Shown: piece after piece, positions 9,079 through 16,920 of the stretch
Layout: every line of letters starts with the position of its first letter
Position numbering within the stretch: the first letter of the stretch is position 1
Assembly: GCA_016720595.1 (NCBI GenBank)
Contig: JADKKI010000032.1
Coordinates: forward strand, 1 to 64,000
From: Myxococcales bacterium
Lineage (GTDB): Bacteria; Myxococcota_A; Polyangia; Haliangiales; Haliangiaceae
Direction of reading: 5' to 3'
Length of the DNA: 64,000 nt
The notes under the pieces: generated by a model
Told to the model about the DNA's origin: nothing
Databases searched by the model: none
Seen by the model: only the letters and a program-made list of their open reading frames with translations
Program-made: the position numbers and the translations under genes

Positions 9079-9660
9079 GTGCGCCGCCACGCCTTGTTCC
9101 TCGTCGCCAGCCTCGCCGCGTGCACGCCTCAGCAGCGCGTGGAGAACCCTCACGCGAAGCATGGTCGCGGAGCGGATCCCTCGGTCGATCGCGATGTCAC
9201 GCTCGATGTCGCGCCCGGTGGCGTGGTGCTCGGCCGCGACGGCAGCAACGTCGACCTCGGCTCGCTGTGGGTCAACGAGCGTGCGGTCGTCGTGTTCTAC
9301 ATGGGCGGCTGGTGCCCGCACTGCCAGAAGCAGCTCGGCGATCTGAACAACGCGCAGAAGCAGTTCACCGATCGCGGGGCGCGGATCATCGCGATCAGCG
9401 CGGACTCCACCACCGATGCGGCGGCGATGCGCGACAAGCTCACGCTCGGCTTTGACCTCTACTCGGATCCGGATCTTGCGGTGATCGCGAAGTGGGGCGT
9501 CGAGGATTTCGGCTCGCACATCGCGCGGCCCGCGACGTTCATCGTCGAGCCTGGCGGATCGATCAGCTTCCGCAAGGTGGGCAGCAAGCCGGAGGATCGT
9601 CCGACCGTCGATCAGCTGCTCGCCGCGCTCGGCGAGCCCGCCGCCAAGCCCGCGCAGTAA
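9079..9660 (+). CDS. Peroxiredoxin/TlpA-like thioredoxin-fold lipoprotein
   Basis: The GTG start at 9079 gives a lipoprotein signal with lipobox SLAAC. The domain has the redoxin hallmark VVFYMGGWCPHCQKQL, with a CxxC active site (CPHC), followed by ISADS and a cis-Pro-like RPATFIV segment. The C-terminal Cys of the CxxC pair suggests either AhpC/TSA-type (peroxide-reducing) or TlpA-type (disulphide-reducing) activity; the sequence does not decide. Its place right after the tetrahaem cytochrome suggests a role in envelope redox or haem-cysteine handling. Confidence 0.85.
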   Translation: MRRHALFLVASLAACTPQQRVENPHAKHGRGADPSVDRDVTLDVAPGGVVLGRDGSNVDLGSLWVNERAVVVFYMGGWCPHCQKQLGDLNNAQKQFTDRGARIIAISADSTTDAAAMRDKLTLGFDLYSDPDLAVIAKWGVEDFGSHIARPATFIVEPGGSISFRKVGSKPEDRPTVDQLLAALGEPAAKPAQ

Positions 9661-9719
9661 CAGGGAGAGATCCCCCCTGTACTGAACGGATTGTCAGACC
9701 CGAGTGGCAGGCTCGTTGC

Positions 9720-10457
9720 GTGGACGAGACGAGGTTTCAACTCACACGCGGTGACGCTGTTGCGTGGCTCCGCACCCTGCCAGACGAGTCGATCGATCTG
9801 GTCGTGACCGATCCGCCGTACGAGTCACTCGAGAAGCATCGAGCGATCGGGACCACCACGCGGCTCAAGCACAGCAAGGCCTCGAGCAACGATTGGTTCG
9901 AGATCTTCCCGAACGATCGGTTCGCCGAGCTGTTCGTCGAGATCTACCGGGTGATGAAGCGCAACTCGCACTTCTACCTGTTCTGCGATCCCGAGACGAT
10001 GTTCGTCGCGAAGCCTGTCGCCGAGGCCGCGGGCTTCAAGTTCTGGAAGCCGCTGATCTGGAACAAGCAGCGGATCGGCATGGGGTACCACTACCGTGCG
10101 ATGTACGAGTGCATCCTGTTCTTCGAGAAGGGCAAGCGGAAGCTTCACGATCTCGGCATCTCGGACATCATCGAGCAACCGCGGATCAACGGCGGCTATC
10201 CCGCCGAGAAGCCACCGCAGGTCGCGAGCGTGCTGATCGGACAGAGCACGGAGCCCGGCGCGCTGGTGATCGATCCCTTCATGGGCTCGGGCTCCACGGG
10301 TGTCGCGGCGGTCGGCCTGGGCCGCAACTTCATGGGCAACGATCTGTGCGAGGAGGCGATGCTGATCACGCGGCAGCGCCTGCTCGAGGCCGGGGCCAAG
10401 GAATCGCTCGGCGCTCCGGAGGCCACGCCGCACTCGCAGCTCGGCCTGCAGATGTAA
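9720..10457 (+). CDS. Beta-class DNA methyltransferase (N4-cytosine/N6-adenine)
   Basis: GTG 9720 gives a 245-residue protein. The catalytic motif TDPPYES (motif IV) comes before the AdoMet-binding motif DPFMGSGSTG (motif I), the order of beta-class amino-methyltransferases. The target is an exocyclic amine of A or C in an unknown site. It is 11 bp upstream of a PD-(D/E)XK nuclease-like gene, which is followed by a second methyltransferase. This makes a type II restriction-modification locus likely. Confidence 0.9.
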   Translation: MDETRFQLTRGDAVAWLRTLPDESIDLVVTDPPYESLEKHRAIGTTTRLKHSKASSNDWFEIFPNDRFAELFVEIYRVMKRNSHFYLFCDPETMFVAKPVAEAAGFKFWKPLIWNKQRIGMGYHYRAMYECILFFEKGKRKLHDLGISDIIEQPRINGGYPAEKPPQVASVLIGQSTEPGALVIDPFMGSGSTGVAAVGLGRNFMGNDLCEEAMLITRQRLLEAGAKESLGAPEATPHSQLGLQM

Positions 10458-10468
10458 GCTGCGCGGCG

Positions 10469-10939
10469 ATGGGGATGACCGGCAACCAGTATCGAGATCT
10501 GATCGCGGGATACATCCACCGCTGCTACGAGCCGTTCGGCCTGATGGTCTACACCGAGATCTCGCTCGGCAAGACGATCATCGGCAAGGACCGCAAGATC
10601 GACGTATTCGTCGTGCGCAGCAGCGATCAGCAGGCGATCGCGCTCGAGTGCAAGTACCAGGAGGTCCAGGGCTCGACGGACGAGAAGATCCCGTACGCCC
10701 TCGAGGATCTCGAGGCGCTGTGGGTGCCGGGGTGTCTGGTCTACGCGGGCGAAGGCTGGTCGCGCGGCATCCTGCACACGCTCGAGGCCTCGCGGCGCGC
10801 GGCGCGCTGCCTGCCGGATACCAACGCGATGATGCACTCGCCCGAGACCCGCGAGCTCGATCACGTGCTCGCGGCGACGTTCGGGTTGTGGGAGCTGGTG
10901 CTGCCGATGTCGCGCAGGTTCTCGCCGCCCGTGGGGTAG
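10469..10939 (+). CDS. PD-(D/E)XK nuclease-like protein, probable restriction endonuclease
   Basis: The 156-residue product shows the sequence pattern of PD-(D/E)XK nucleases: IDVFVV supplies the metal-binding Asp (about residue 44) and LECKYQE supplies the E-x-K pair about 19 residues later, with a conserved-looking Lys/Arg-rich helix after. The flanking genes both encode DNA amino-methyltransferases, so a restriction role is the simplest reading. The protein is short for a type II enzyme with its own recognition domain, so it may act as a dimer or be a nuclease of another DNA-processing type. Confidence 0.7.
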   Translation: MGMTGNQYRDLIAGYIHRCYEPFGLMVYTEISLGKTIIGKDRKIDVFVVRSSDQQAIALECKYQEVQGSTDEKIPYALEDLEALWVPGCLVYAGEGWSRGILHTLEASRRAARCLPDTNAMMHSPETRELDHVLAATFGLWELVLPMSRRFSPPVG

Positions 10940-10949
10940 GCTTTCGTCT

Positions 10950-12689
10950 GTGCGCGTGACCAGGCGGAACCAGGCGCGCGACGAGGTGCGCGACGAGGCG
11001 CGGAGCCATGCGGGTGATGGTGTCCGCGACGAGGCGCGTGATGGAGTCCGCGCTCTCGGGGTGGTGTACACGCCGTCCGCGGTCGCCGCGCCGATGGTGC
11101 GGCTGGCGCTCGAGCCGCTCCTGCGAGGGCGGACCGCCCAAGAGCTGCTCGCACTGCGCGTGTTCGATCCTGCGATCGGCGAGGGCGCGTTCGTGATCGA
11201 GGTGATCGAGGTGATCGCAGCGGCGCTCGTCGCCGTCTCGCCGGGGCTTGCGGATGCCGAGGCTCGCCACCGTGTCGCCGCCGAGTGCGTGCTGGGCGTC
11301 GACATCGATCCCCGTGCGGTCGAGGCCGCGCGCGTGGCGACCGGAGCACCGGCCAGTGCCCTGCGCGCGGGAGATGCGCTCGCGATCGATTGGCCCACGG
11401 AGCTCCCCGAGGTGTTCGCGCGCGGAGGGTTCGATGCGGTGGTCGCCAACCCACCGTACATCCGGCAGGAGCACGTCGCCGACAAGCGCACGCTGAAGCG
11501 GTTCGCGAGCTACGACGGCGTCGCCGACCTCTACGTCTACTTCATCGAGCTCGCCCACCAGGTGCTTCGTCCGGGCGGACGGTATTGCCTGATCGTCCCG
11601 AACAAGTGGCTCACCACCGCGTACGGCCGCTCCCTCCGCGAGCTGCTCGCCGAGGGCACGAGCGTCGACGGGATCGCGGATCTGTCACGCGCTCACGTGT
11701 TCGCCGAGGCCGATGCGTTTCCGTGCATCGTGTGGGGCACCGCCACCCCCGCGCGAACCACCCCGATCCGCGCTGTTCACGCGGACGCGATCGAAGCCCC
11801 CGGAGCGCTGGACGCCGTGCTCCAGGGCGGCGGTGAGTTGATCCCACGTGATCGCTGGCGCGCAGGAGCCTGGCACCTCGACGGCGGCTCGGAGCGCGAG
11901 CTGCTCGAACGGCTCGAGCGCGAACTACCGCGGCTCGGAGAGCTGATCCCAGGTCGTCCGTCGCGCGGCGTGGTCACCGGCTGCAATCGGGCGTTCGTGA
12001 TCGATCGCGCCACCCGCGATCGATGCGTCAGTGCTGAGCCCGCGGCCGCAGCGTTGATCCGGCCGTTCGTGAAGGGCCGCGATCTCCGCCCGTATCACCA
12101 CGTCGATGCCGAGCGGTTCGTCCTCTTGATCGATCGCGGCACCTCGATCGACGAGCTCCCGGGGCTGAGGGCTCACCTCACCCAGTTTCGAACGGCGCTC
12201 GAGCCGCGCCCGACCGAGTGGACCGGGGCCTGGCACGGACGCAAGCCGGGCAGCTACGCATGGCACGAGCTGCAGGATCCGGTGGGGCCGCTGATCAAGG
12301 CACGCGCACCGCGGCTGCTCTACCAGGACATCCAGACCGCCCCCGCGTGTGCTCTCGATGCGCTCGGTGAGGTGGTGCCCGACACCACGGTGTGGATGCT
12401 GCCCACCGAAGATCGGTTCGTACTCGCAGTCCTCAACTCGTCCCTCTACGGCTGGTACGCGCGGCGAAGGTTCCCACCAGCGCTCAACGGATCGGTGCGT
12501 CCGAAAGCGGCATACCTCTCGGCGTTGCCGATCCCGCGGATCTGCGACGCGGACCGTCGCGCGATCACCAAGCTGGTCGAGCTCCGCCTCGCCGTGGCCG
12601 TGGCACCCGAGCTCGACGTCGAGCTCGCGACGATGGTCGCCGATGCCTATCGGCTCGCCCGCGCCGAACGAGCGCTCGTCGCCCGGTGA
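10950..12689 (+). CDS. TaqI/Eco57I-type N6-adenine DNA methyltransferase
   Basis: The 579-residue protein has motif I DPAIGEGAFV near residue 74 and the catalytic motif ANPPYIRQEHV near 167, the gamma-class order. The C-terminal half (about 290-579) resembles the TaqI-type target-recognition domain, with LNSSLYGWYARRRF and a region near DLRPYHHVD. It lacks an N-terminal nuclease domain, so it is a methyltransferase rather than a type IIG fusion. The GTG start at 10950 is followed by an odd Arg/Asp/Glu-rich repeat (RDEVRDEAR, RDEARDGVR) encoded by near-repeats of CGCGACGAGG; the true start could be further in, before GVVYTPS. Confidence 0.88.
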   Translation: MRVTRRNQARDEVRDEARSHAGDGVRDEARDGVRALGVVYTPSAVAAPMVRLALEPLLRGRTAQELLALRVFDPAIGEGAFVIEVIEVIAAALVAVSPGLADAEARHRVAAECVLGVDIDPRAVEAARVATGAPASALRAGDALAIDWPTELPEVFARGGFDAVVANPPYIRQEHVADKRTLKRFASYDGVADLYVYFIELAHQVLRPGGRYCLIVPNKWLTTAYGRSLRELLAEGTSVDGIADLSRAHVFAEADAFPCIVWGTATPARTTPIRAVHADAIEAPGALDAVLQGGGELIPRDRWRAGAWHLDGGSERELLERLERELPRLGELIPGRPSRGVVTGCNRAFVIDRATRDRCVSAEPAAAALIRPFVKGRDLRPYHHVDAERFVLLIDRGTSIDELPGLRAHLTQFRTALEPRPTEWTGAWHGRKPGSYAWHELQDPVGPLIKARAPRLLYQDIQTAPACALDALGEVVPDTTVWMLPTEDRFVLAVLNSSLYGWYARRRFPPALNGSVRPKAAYLSALPIPRICDADRRAITKLVELRLAVAVAPELDVELATMVADAYRLARAERALVAR

Positions 12690-12690
12690 G

Positions 12691-13329
12691 CTACGGACTC
12701 GTGGGGAGGTGCACGATCAGCCGTGAGCCCGCGTCCGCGCAGCGCAGTTCGCCGGCATCGCGGCGAAGCGTGAACGCGGCGAGGGCGAGCGACTCACCCG
12801 CGTTGGCCGGGGGCGCTGGCGAGGCGACGATCGTCAGCTCCACTCGAGCGCCTTCGAGGACGCTCGTCACGTCCACGCTACGACCGCGGCCTGGGCCTCC
12901 CGCGACATCGAGCACGAGGGCCAGGGCGTGGGTGACGGCAGGAACCGAGCATTCGAGGTTCGCGAGGACGATCGGGCCGCGGAGGTTCACGTAGACCCGC
13001 TCCGCGGCGCGCGTGAGCAGCGCACCGAGGGTGGTCCGGGTCTTCGTCGGTGCCTTGGTCAGCGCGCGGTTCGTGTTGAGCAGCTCGAGCACGTCACGAA
13101 GCGCGGTGTGTGCGGTGTCGAGTGCACGCACGAGCGGCGGCGCGGCCTCGCCGGAGATCTCACCGATCTCGTCGATCGCCATCATCAGGCCCTGGAGCTT
13201 GGAGGCGAGGTCGTGATGGAAGCTCGGGGCACGCGACCCGACGATCGCGAGCGGGAGCAGCTCTTCTCGCGTGGGCGCCGCATGGAGCGTGCAGACGCGA
13301 TCGTGCTCGTCGAGGTGCGTCACCGCCAC
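12691..13329 (-). CDS. Histidine-kinase-like protein with degenerate ATPase domain
   Basis: GTG 13329 lies one base past the stop of the response regulator at 13331, so translation is coupled. Residues about 29-75 (SFHHDLASKLQGLMM onward) look like a dimerisation/phosphotransfer helix with His-Asp-Leu as in HisKA-type kinases. The rest (to 212) has the length of a GHKL ATPase domain, but clear N, G1 (DxGxG) and G2 boxes are not visible. It may be a phosphotransfer protein or an inactive kinase for the adjacent regulator. No sensor domain or membrane segment is present. Confidence 0.65.
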   Translation of the reverse strand: MAVTHLDEHDRVCTLHAAPTREELLPLAIVGSRAPSFHHDLASKLQGLMMAIDEIGEISGEAAPPLVRALDTAHTALRDVLELLNTNRALTKAPTKTRTTLGALLTRAAERVYVNLRGPIVLANLECSVPAVTHALALVLDVAGGPGRGRSVDVTSVLEGARVELTIVASPAPPANAGESLALAAFTLRRDAGELRCADAGSRLIVHLPTSP

Positions 13330-13330
13330 G

Positions 13331-13906
13331 TTAGTTCTCGAGCTTCTTCGTGAACCCGACGAGCCCCAGCAGCGCAGCTTCGGGCCAGGGATCTGCCGGG
13401 ACCTCGTGGACCATCCCCTCGATGCGAGTGACGTTGGAGATCCCAGGAAACTCCAGCTCGAGCGCTTCGCGCAGCGCCTCGCGTCGCTCACGCCGCTCGC
13501 GATCACCAGACATCGCGAGGAGTTCTTTGTTCCGCGCGATCGCCTCTTGCACCGTCTGCCGGAGCAGCTCGTTGTCGAACGGCTTGTTGAGGAAGCGGAA
13601 GATCTCACCCTGGTTGATGCCATCGACGGCGGTCTCCAGCGTGCGCCGGCCGGTGAGCAGGATCCGCACCGTCTCCGGGCGCACGCGGCGGGCGTGCCCC
13701 GCGAGTTGCGCACCGGTCATCTCGGGCATCTCGTAGTCGGAGACCAGCACCGCGATCTCCTCCGCCGCGATCCAGCCCAGCGCCTCGCTCGCCGACAGCG
13801 TGGCGCGCACCTCGTACGGCTCGCGTCGCAGGCAACGCGCGACCGTCGCGAGCATCGCCTCGTCGTCATCGACGCACACCACTACGGGGGGCTTGGTCTC
13901 ACTCAT
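13331..13906 (-). CDS. Response regulator with coiled C-terminal extension
   Basis: The N-terminal receiver domain (about residues 8-125) has the acidic pocket CVDDDE, phospho-acceptor Asp in SDYEMPEMTG, the conserved Thr in LLTGRR and Lys in FLNKPFD. The receiver resembles those of RpfG/HD-GYP regulators, but only about 65 residues follow. Those residues are a charged, probably helical ARNKELL...RERREAL segment with no DNA-binding or enzymatic domain. It lies 12 bp downstream of the kinase gene and 1 bp upstream of the HK-like gene. Confidence 0.88.
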   Translation of the reverse strand: MSETKPPVVVCVDDDEAMLATVARCLRREPYEVRATLSASEALGWIAAEEIAVLVSDYEMPEMTGAQLAGHARRVRPETVRILLTGRRTLETAVDGINQGEIFRFLNKPFDNELLRQTVQEAIARNKELLAMSGDRERRERREALREALELEFPGISNVTRIEGMVHEVPADPWPEAALLGLVGFTKKLEN

Positions 13907-13918
13907 GAGTTCTCTTCG

Positions 13919-15175
13919 TCAGCTCGACAGCCAGCGTCGCCAGCCTCGGCGATCCGTGACGCGTTCGATCTCGTCGAGCGCGGCGAGCAGGGCTCGCATG
14001 CCGGGGAACCGCGCCTGCGGGGTCTTCTGCAGGCACGTGGTGATCACGTCGGCGAGCTTGGGAGGCAGCGGCCCGTGGGGGCTCTCGACCGGCGGGATCG
14101 GCGCGCTGATGTGCATCATGCACAGCGTGCGAAGGTCCTTGTGCGCATACGGCGGTTTGCCGACGAGCATCTCGTAGAGCACGGCGCCGAGGCCGTATTG
14201 ATCCGAGCGATCCGTCGGCGGCAGGCCACGGAGCTGCTCGGGCGAGATGTACGCGGGCGTGCCGAGCACGAACTCCGGAACCTCGTCGGTGATGCCCTCG
14301 CCGGTGAGCTGTGCGAGCCCGAAATCCACGAGCTTCACGTGCAGTGGGTCCGACCCCATCACGAGGATGTTCGATGGCGTGACATCCGCGTGGATCACGC
14401 CTCGCTCGTGAGCGGCCGCGAGCGCGGTGGCGGTCTGGCGCGCGATCGAGACCACCTCTGCCGGCTGGAGCGCGCCGCGCTCCACGCGGTCGGCGAGGCT
14501 CTCGCCCTCGAGCAGCTCCATCACGAAGTACGGCCGACCGTCTGGCATGTGGCCGAAATCGAAGACATCGACGATGTTGGGGTGGCGCACCCGCGCCGCG
14601 GTGCGCGCCTCGCGGAGGAACCGATCGGCGGCGGTCTCGTCGCGCTCGACGACCCGGGCCCGCAACACCTTGAGTGCATACGACCGGCCGAGGGCGACGT
14701 GCTCGACCTCGTAGACCGTGCCCATGCCGCCTTCTCCGAGGAATTCCTTGATCTTGTAGTGCCCGATGAGGTCGTTGGCGCGAGGCTCGACCACCGAGAT
14801 CGGGCCCGAGCGCGGCCGCGCCTTCGGCATGATCATCAGATCGGCGCGCAGGTTGGTACCCGGGCGGATGGTGATGACCACCTCGGCGTCGCGCTTTCCG
14901 GAGCGGACCGAGAGCACGCCGCTGCTGGCGTGGGGGGCTGCCAGGTCCAGATCGGCGAGGTAGGCCAATCTCGCGATCACCGCCTCCCCGAGGGGGGCGT
15001 CGATCGAGGTGCTGGTGAGCGCCACACTCGCGCGCTCCAAGGTGATCAGGTACTGCCCCTCCGAGACGCCGTCCGGCTCGATGAACACGGAGTCCGCGTT
15101 GGCACGAACGGCGGCGGCGAGTGCCACGTCCGCGACGCGCAAGGGATCCGCGAGCATCGCCAACCAAGCATACAC
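13919..15175 (-). CDS. Ser/Thr protein kinase with GspE/PilB-N2-like N-terminal domain
   Basis: Residues about 140-410 form a Hanks-type kinase: Gly loop LGEGGMGTVYEVEH, Lys in YALKVL (169), catalytic loop HADVTPSN (262-269), DFG at 284-286 and GTPAYISPEQLRG. The catalytic Asp is kept but the preceding Arg of HRD is Ala, making it a non-RD kinase. Residues about 5-118 (ADSVFIEPDG, IARLAYLADLDLAAPH, VVITIRPGTNLRADLMIM) follow the layout of the N-terminal subdomain of GspE/PilB ATPases (SDIHIEP, RLKxMAxLDIAE). I see this as a fusion, by pattern only. The GTG start at 15175 is uncertain, since ATG 15157 is also possible. It heads the minus-strand signalling operon. Confidence 0.9.
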   Translation of the reverse strand: MYAWLAMLADPLRVADVALAAAVRANADSVFIEPDGVSEGQYLITLERASVALTSTSIDAPLGEAVIARLAYLADLDLAAPHASSGVLSVRSGKRDAEVVITIRPGTNLRADLMIMPKARPRSGPISVVEPRANDLIGHYKIKEFLGEGGMGTVYEVEHVALGRSYALKVLRARVVERDETAADRFLREARTAARVRHPNIVDVFDFGHMPDGRPYFVMELLEGESLADRVERGALQPAEVVSIARQTATALAAAHERGVIHADVTPSNILVMGSDPLHVKLVDFGLAQLTGEGITDEVPEFVLGTPAYISPEQLRGLPPTDRSDQYGLGAVLYEMLVGKPPYAHKDLRTLCMMHISAPIPPVESPHGPLPPKLADVITTCLQKTPQARFPGMRALLAALDEIERVTDRRGWRRWLSS

Positions 15176-15249
15176 AACTTTGAGGGAGATACCCGGCTGC
15201 CCCCTTACAGGATCGCCGGACCGGTCGGTACATCAGGCAAGGTGCACCC

Positions 15250-15615
15250 GTGCAGTCCATCCTGATCTGCGACGACGATTCGGACATCAGGACCGCCATG
15301 AAGCGGACCTTGCGCGGCTACGACGTGGTGGAAGCCGCCAGTCCCCGCGAGGCGAAGGACCTGCTCAAAGCCCACTCCTTCGATGCCTTGATCAGCGACT
15401 TCAACCTCGAGTCCGAATCTGACGGGCTCGACCTCCTCCAGCACGCTCGCATGTCCCATCCGGATGTGGTGCGGTTCCTGGTGACCGGCAACCGCGACAT
15501 CGACGTCGCGACACGTGCGGTCAACGAGGGGTCCGTCCATCGGTATTTCCTGAAGCCCTGGGACGATGACCGGCTGCGGTCAGCCCTCATCCTCCTGCTA
15601 CGCTCGAGGAAGTGA
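15250..15615 (+). CDS. Single-domain response regulator
   Basis: The 121-residue protein is a stand-alone receiver: acidic pocket ICDDDSD, phospho-acceptor Asp near residue 54 in ISDFNLE, Thr in LVTGNRD and Lys in FLKPWDD. It starts with GTG 15250, 75 bp from the divergent kinase start. Its TGA overlaps the GTG of the receiver-EAL gene by 4 bp, so both are co-translated. It could act as a phosphate sink or as an allosteric partner of the neighbouring proteins. Confidence 0.9.
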   Translation: MQSILICDDDSDIRTAMKRTLRGYDVVEAASPREAKDLLKAHSFDALISDFNLESESDGLDLLQHARMSHPDVVRFLVTGNRDIDVATRAVNEGSVHRYFLKPWDDDRLRSALILLLRSRK

Positions 15616-16793
15616 CGACCGTGCTACCCATCGCCGCGCCAGTCGTCAGGGGTGCACTCGGGCGCGTGCTGGTGGTCGATGACGACGAGCAGATGCGCAA
15701 GGTCTGCGCGCGCGTGCTCACCCACGAGGGCTGGGAGGTGTTCCAGGCCTCGCATGGCACCGCCGCGATCGCCGCGGTCCACGAGGCCGTCGAACCGTTC
15801 GATTGCGTGGTCACGGACGTTCACATGCCGGAGATCGACGGCTTCCAGCTGATCGCCGCGGTGCGCCGCCACGACGACGACCTCCCCGTGCTGCTGATGA
15901 CCGGTGATCCGTCGCTCGATGGCGCCGTCAAGGCGATCGACAACGGCGCGGTCTCGTACCTGTCCAAGCCGTTCGAGCCCGAGATGCTGCTGTCCTCGGT
16001 CGCTCGCGCAGCCCGGCGCCATGGCGTGGCGCGGATGCGCCGGCGCGCCGATTCGTATGCCACGCGGCTGATCGCCGAGCGGAGCGAGCTCGAGCATCGG
16101 TTCGACCGTGCTCTTGCAGGCGTCTGGATGGCGTTTCAGCCGATCGTCGACGTCTCCACGAAGCAGGTCTACGCGTACGAAGCGCTGCTCCGCACCGACG
16201 AGGAATCGCTGCGTCGACCGGATCTGCTGATCGCGGCGGCCGAACGTCTCGACAGGATCCAGGAGCTCGGCCGCACGGTGCGCGCCGCTGTGGCCCGGGC
16301 GGCGGCGGATGCTCCTCGCGACGCACTGCTGTTCGTCAACGTGCACGGTCTCGAGCTGACCGACGACCAGATGTTCCAGAGCACCGGTCCGTTCGCCGAG
16401 CTGGCGCATCGTGTGGTGCTCGAGATCACCGAGCGGATCAGCCTCGATCCGGTGGCCGGTCCGGACCAGATCTCGGCGCTGCGGAAGATCGGCTATCGCA
16501 TCGCGATCGACGACCTCGGCGCTGGGTACTCTGCGCTCGGTGCGCTCGCGACGATCGAGCCTGAGGTCGTGAAGCTCGACATGTCCCTGATCCGCGACCT
16601 CGACCACCACGCGACCAAGCGGCGCGTCGTGGGCGCGATCTCGACCTTGTGCAAGGAGCTCGGGAGCCGCGTCGTGGCCGAGGGCGTCGAGACGGCGGGC
16701 GAGCTGGAGGCCGTGATCGCCGCCGGGGTGGATCTGATCCAGGGCTACGTGTTCGCCCGGCCGGGACGCGGCTTTCCGATCCCGACCTGGTAG
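15612..16793 (+). CDS. Response regulator with EAL c-di-GMP phosphodiesterase domain
   Basis: The 393-residue protein has a receiver (about 18-130; VVDDDEQ, VTDVHMPEIDG, MTGDPS, LSKPFEP), a helical linker and an EAL domain (about 165-390). EAL signature residues are present: YEALLR, FVNVHG, EITER, DDLGAGYS (consensus DDFGTG, so two substitutions in loop 6), KLDMS, AEGVET and QGYVFARP. Hydrolysis of c-di-GMP to pGpG is likely but the altered loop could weaken it. Phosphorylation of the receiver would couple c-di-GMP turnover to the kinases nearby. Confidence 0.92.
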   Translation: MTTVLPIAAPVVRGALGRVLVVDDDEQMRKVCARVLTHEGWEVFQASHGTAAIAAVHEAVEPFDCVVTDVHMPEIDGFQLIAAVRRHDDDLPVLLMTGDPSLDGAVKAIDNGAVSYLSKPFEPEMLLSSVARAARRHGVARMRRRADSYATRLIAERSELEHRFDRALAGVWMAFQPIVDVSTKQVYAYEALLRTDEESLRRPDLLIAAAERLDRIQELGRTVRAAVARAAADAPRDALLFVNVHGLELTDDQMFQSTGPFAELAHRVVLEITERISLDPVAGPDQISALRKIGYRIAIDDLGAGYSALGALATIEPEVVKLDMSLIRDLDHHATKRRVVGAISTLCKELGSRVVAEGVETAGELEAVIAAGVDLIQGYVFARPGRGFPIPTW

Positions 16794-16801
16794 CGCCGAC
16801 G

Positions 16802-16829
16802 CTGGCACTGCCAGGGACGGCAGACTGCC
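16802..16829. promoter_or_regulatory. Two tandem palindromes, candidate enhancer-binding sites
   Basis: CTGGCACTGCCAG (16802-16814) is a perfect 6-1-6 palindrome and GGCAGACTGCC (16819-16829) is a perfect 5-1-5 palindrome. Both contain CTGCC(AG), and their centres are 16 bp apart. They lie about 70-97 bp upstream of the start predicted for the sigma-54 promoter at 16873, where enhancer-binding proteins usually bind. There is no T-tract, so they do not look like a terminator. Confidence 0.55.
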
Positions 16830-16872
16830 AGGTGTGTCAGTCGCGATCAGAGGAGCTGCGCGGACTTACGCG

Positions 16873-16888
16873 TGGCACGGTCGCTGCT
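16873..16888 (+). promoter_or_regulatory. Sigma-54 (-24/-12) promoter
   Basis: TGGCACGGTCGCTGCT matches the sigma-54 consensus TGGCACG-N4-TTGCW at 11 of the 12 defined positions, with GG and GC exactly 12 bp apart. The predicted start is near 16899. This leaves a 22-nt leader carrying AAAGGAG 8 bp before the ATG at 16921. Transcription would need an AAA+ activator. Confidence 0.75.
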
Positions 16889-16920
16889 CATCGGTCGCTC
16901 CACACAAAGGAGCGTTTCAG

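Noticed and set aside
13271..15265. A 664-codon open frame on the plus strand
   Set aside because: It is antisense to the clear response-regulator and kinase genes and has no recognisable domain; such frames are common at this GC content.
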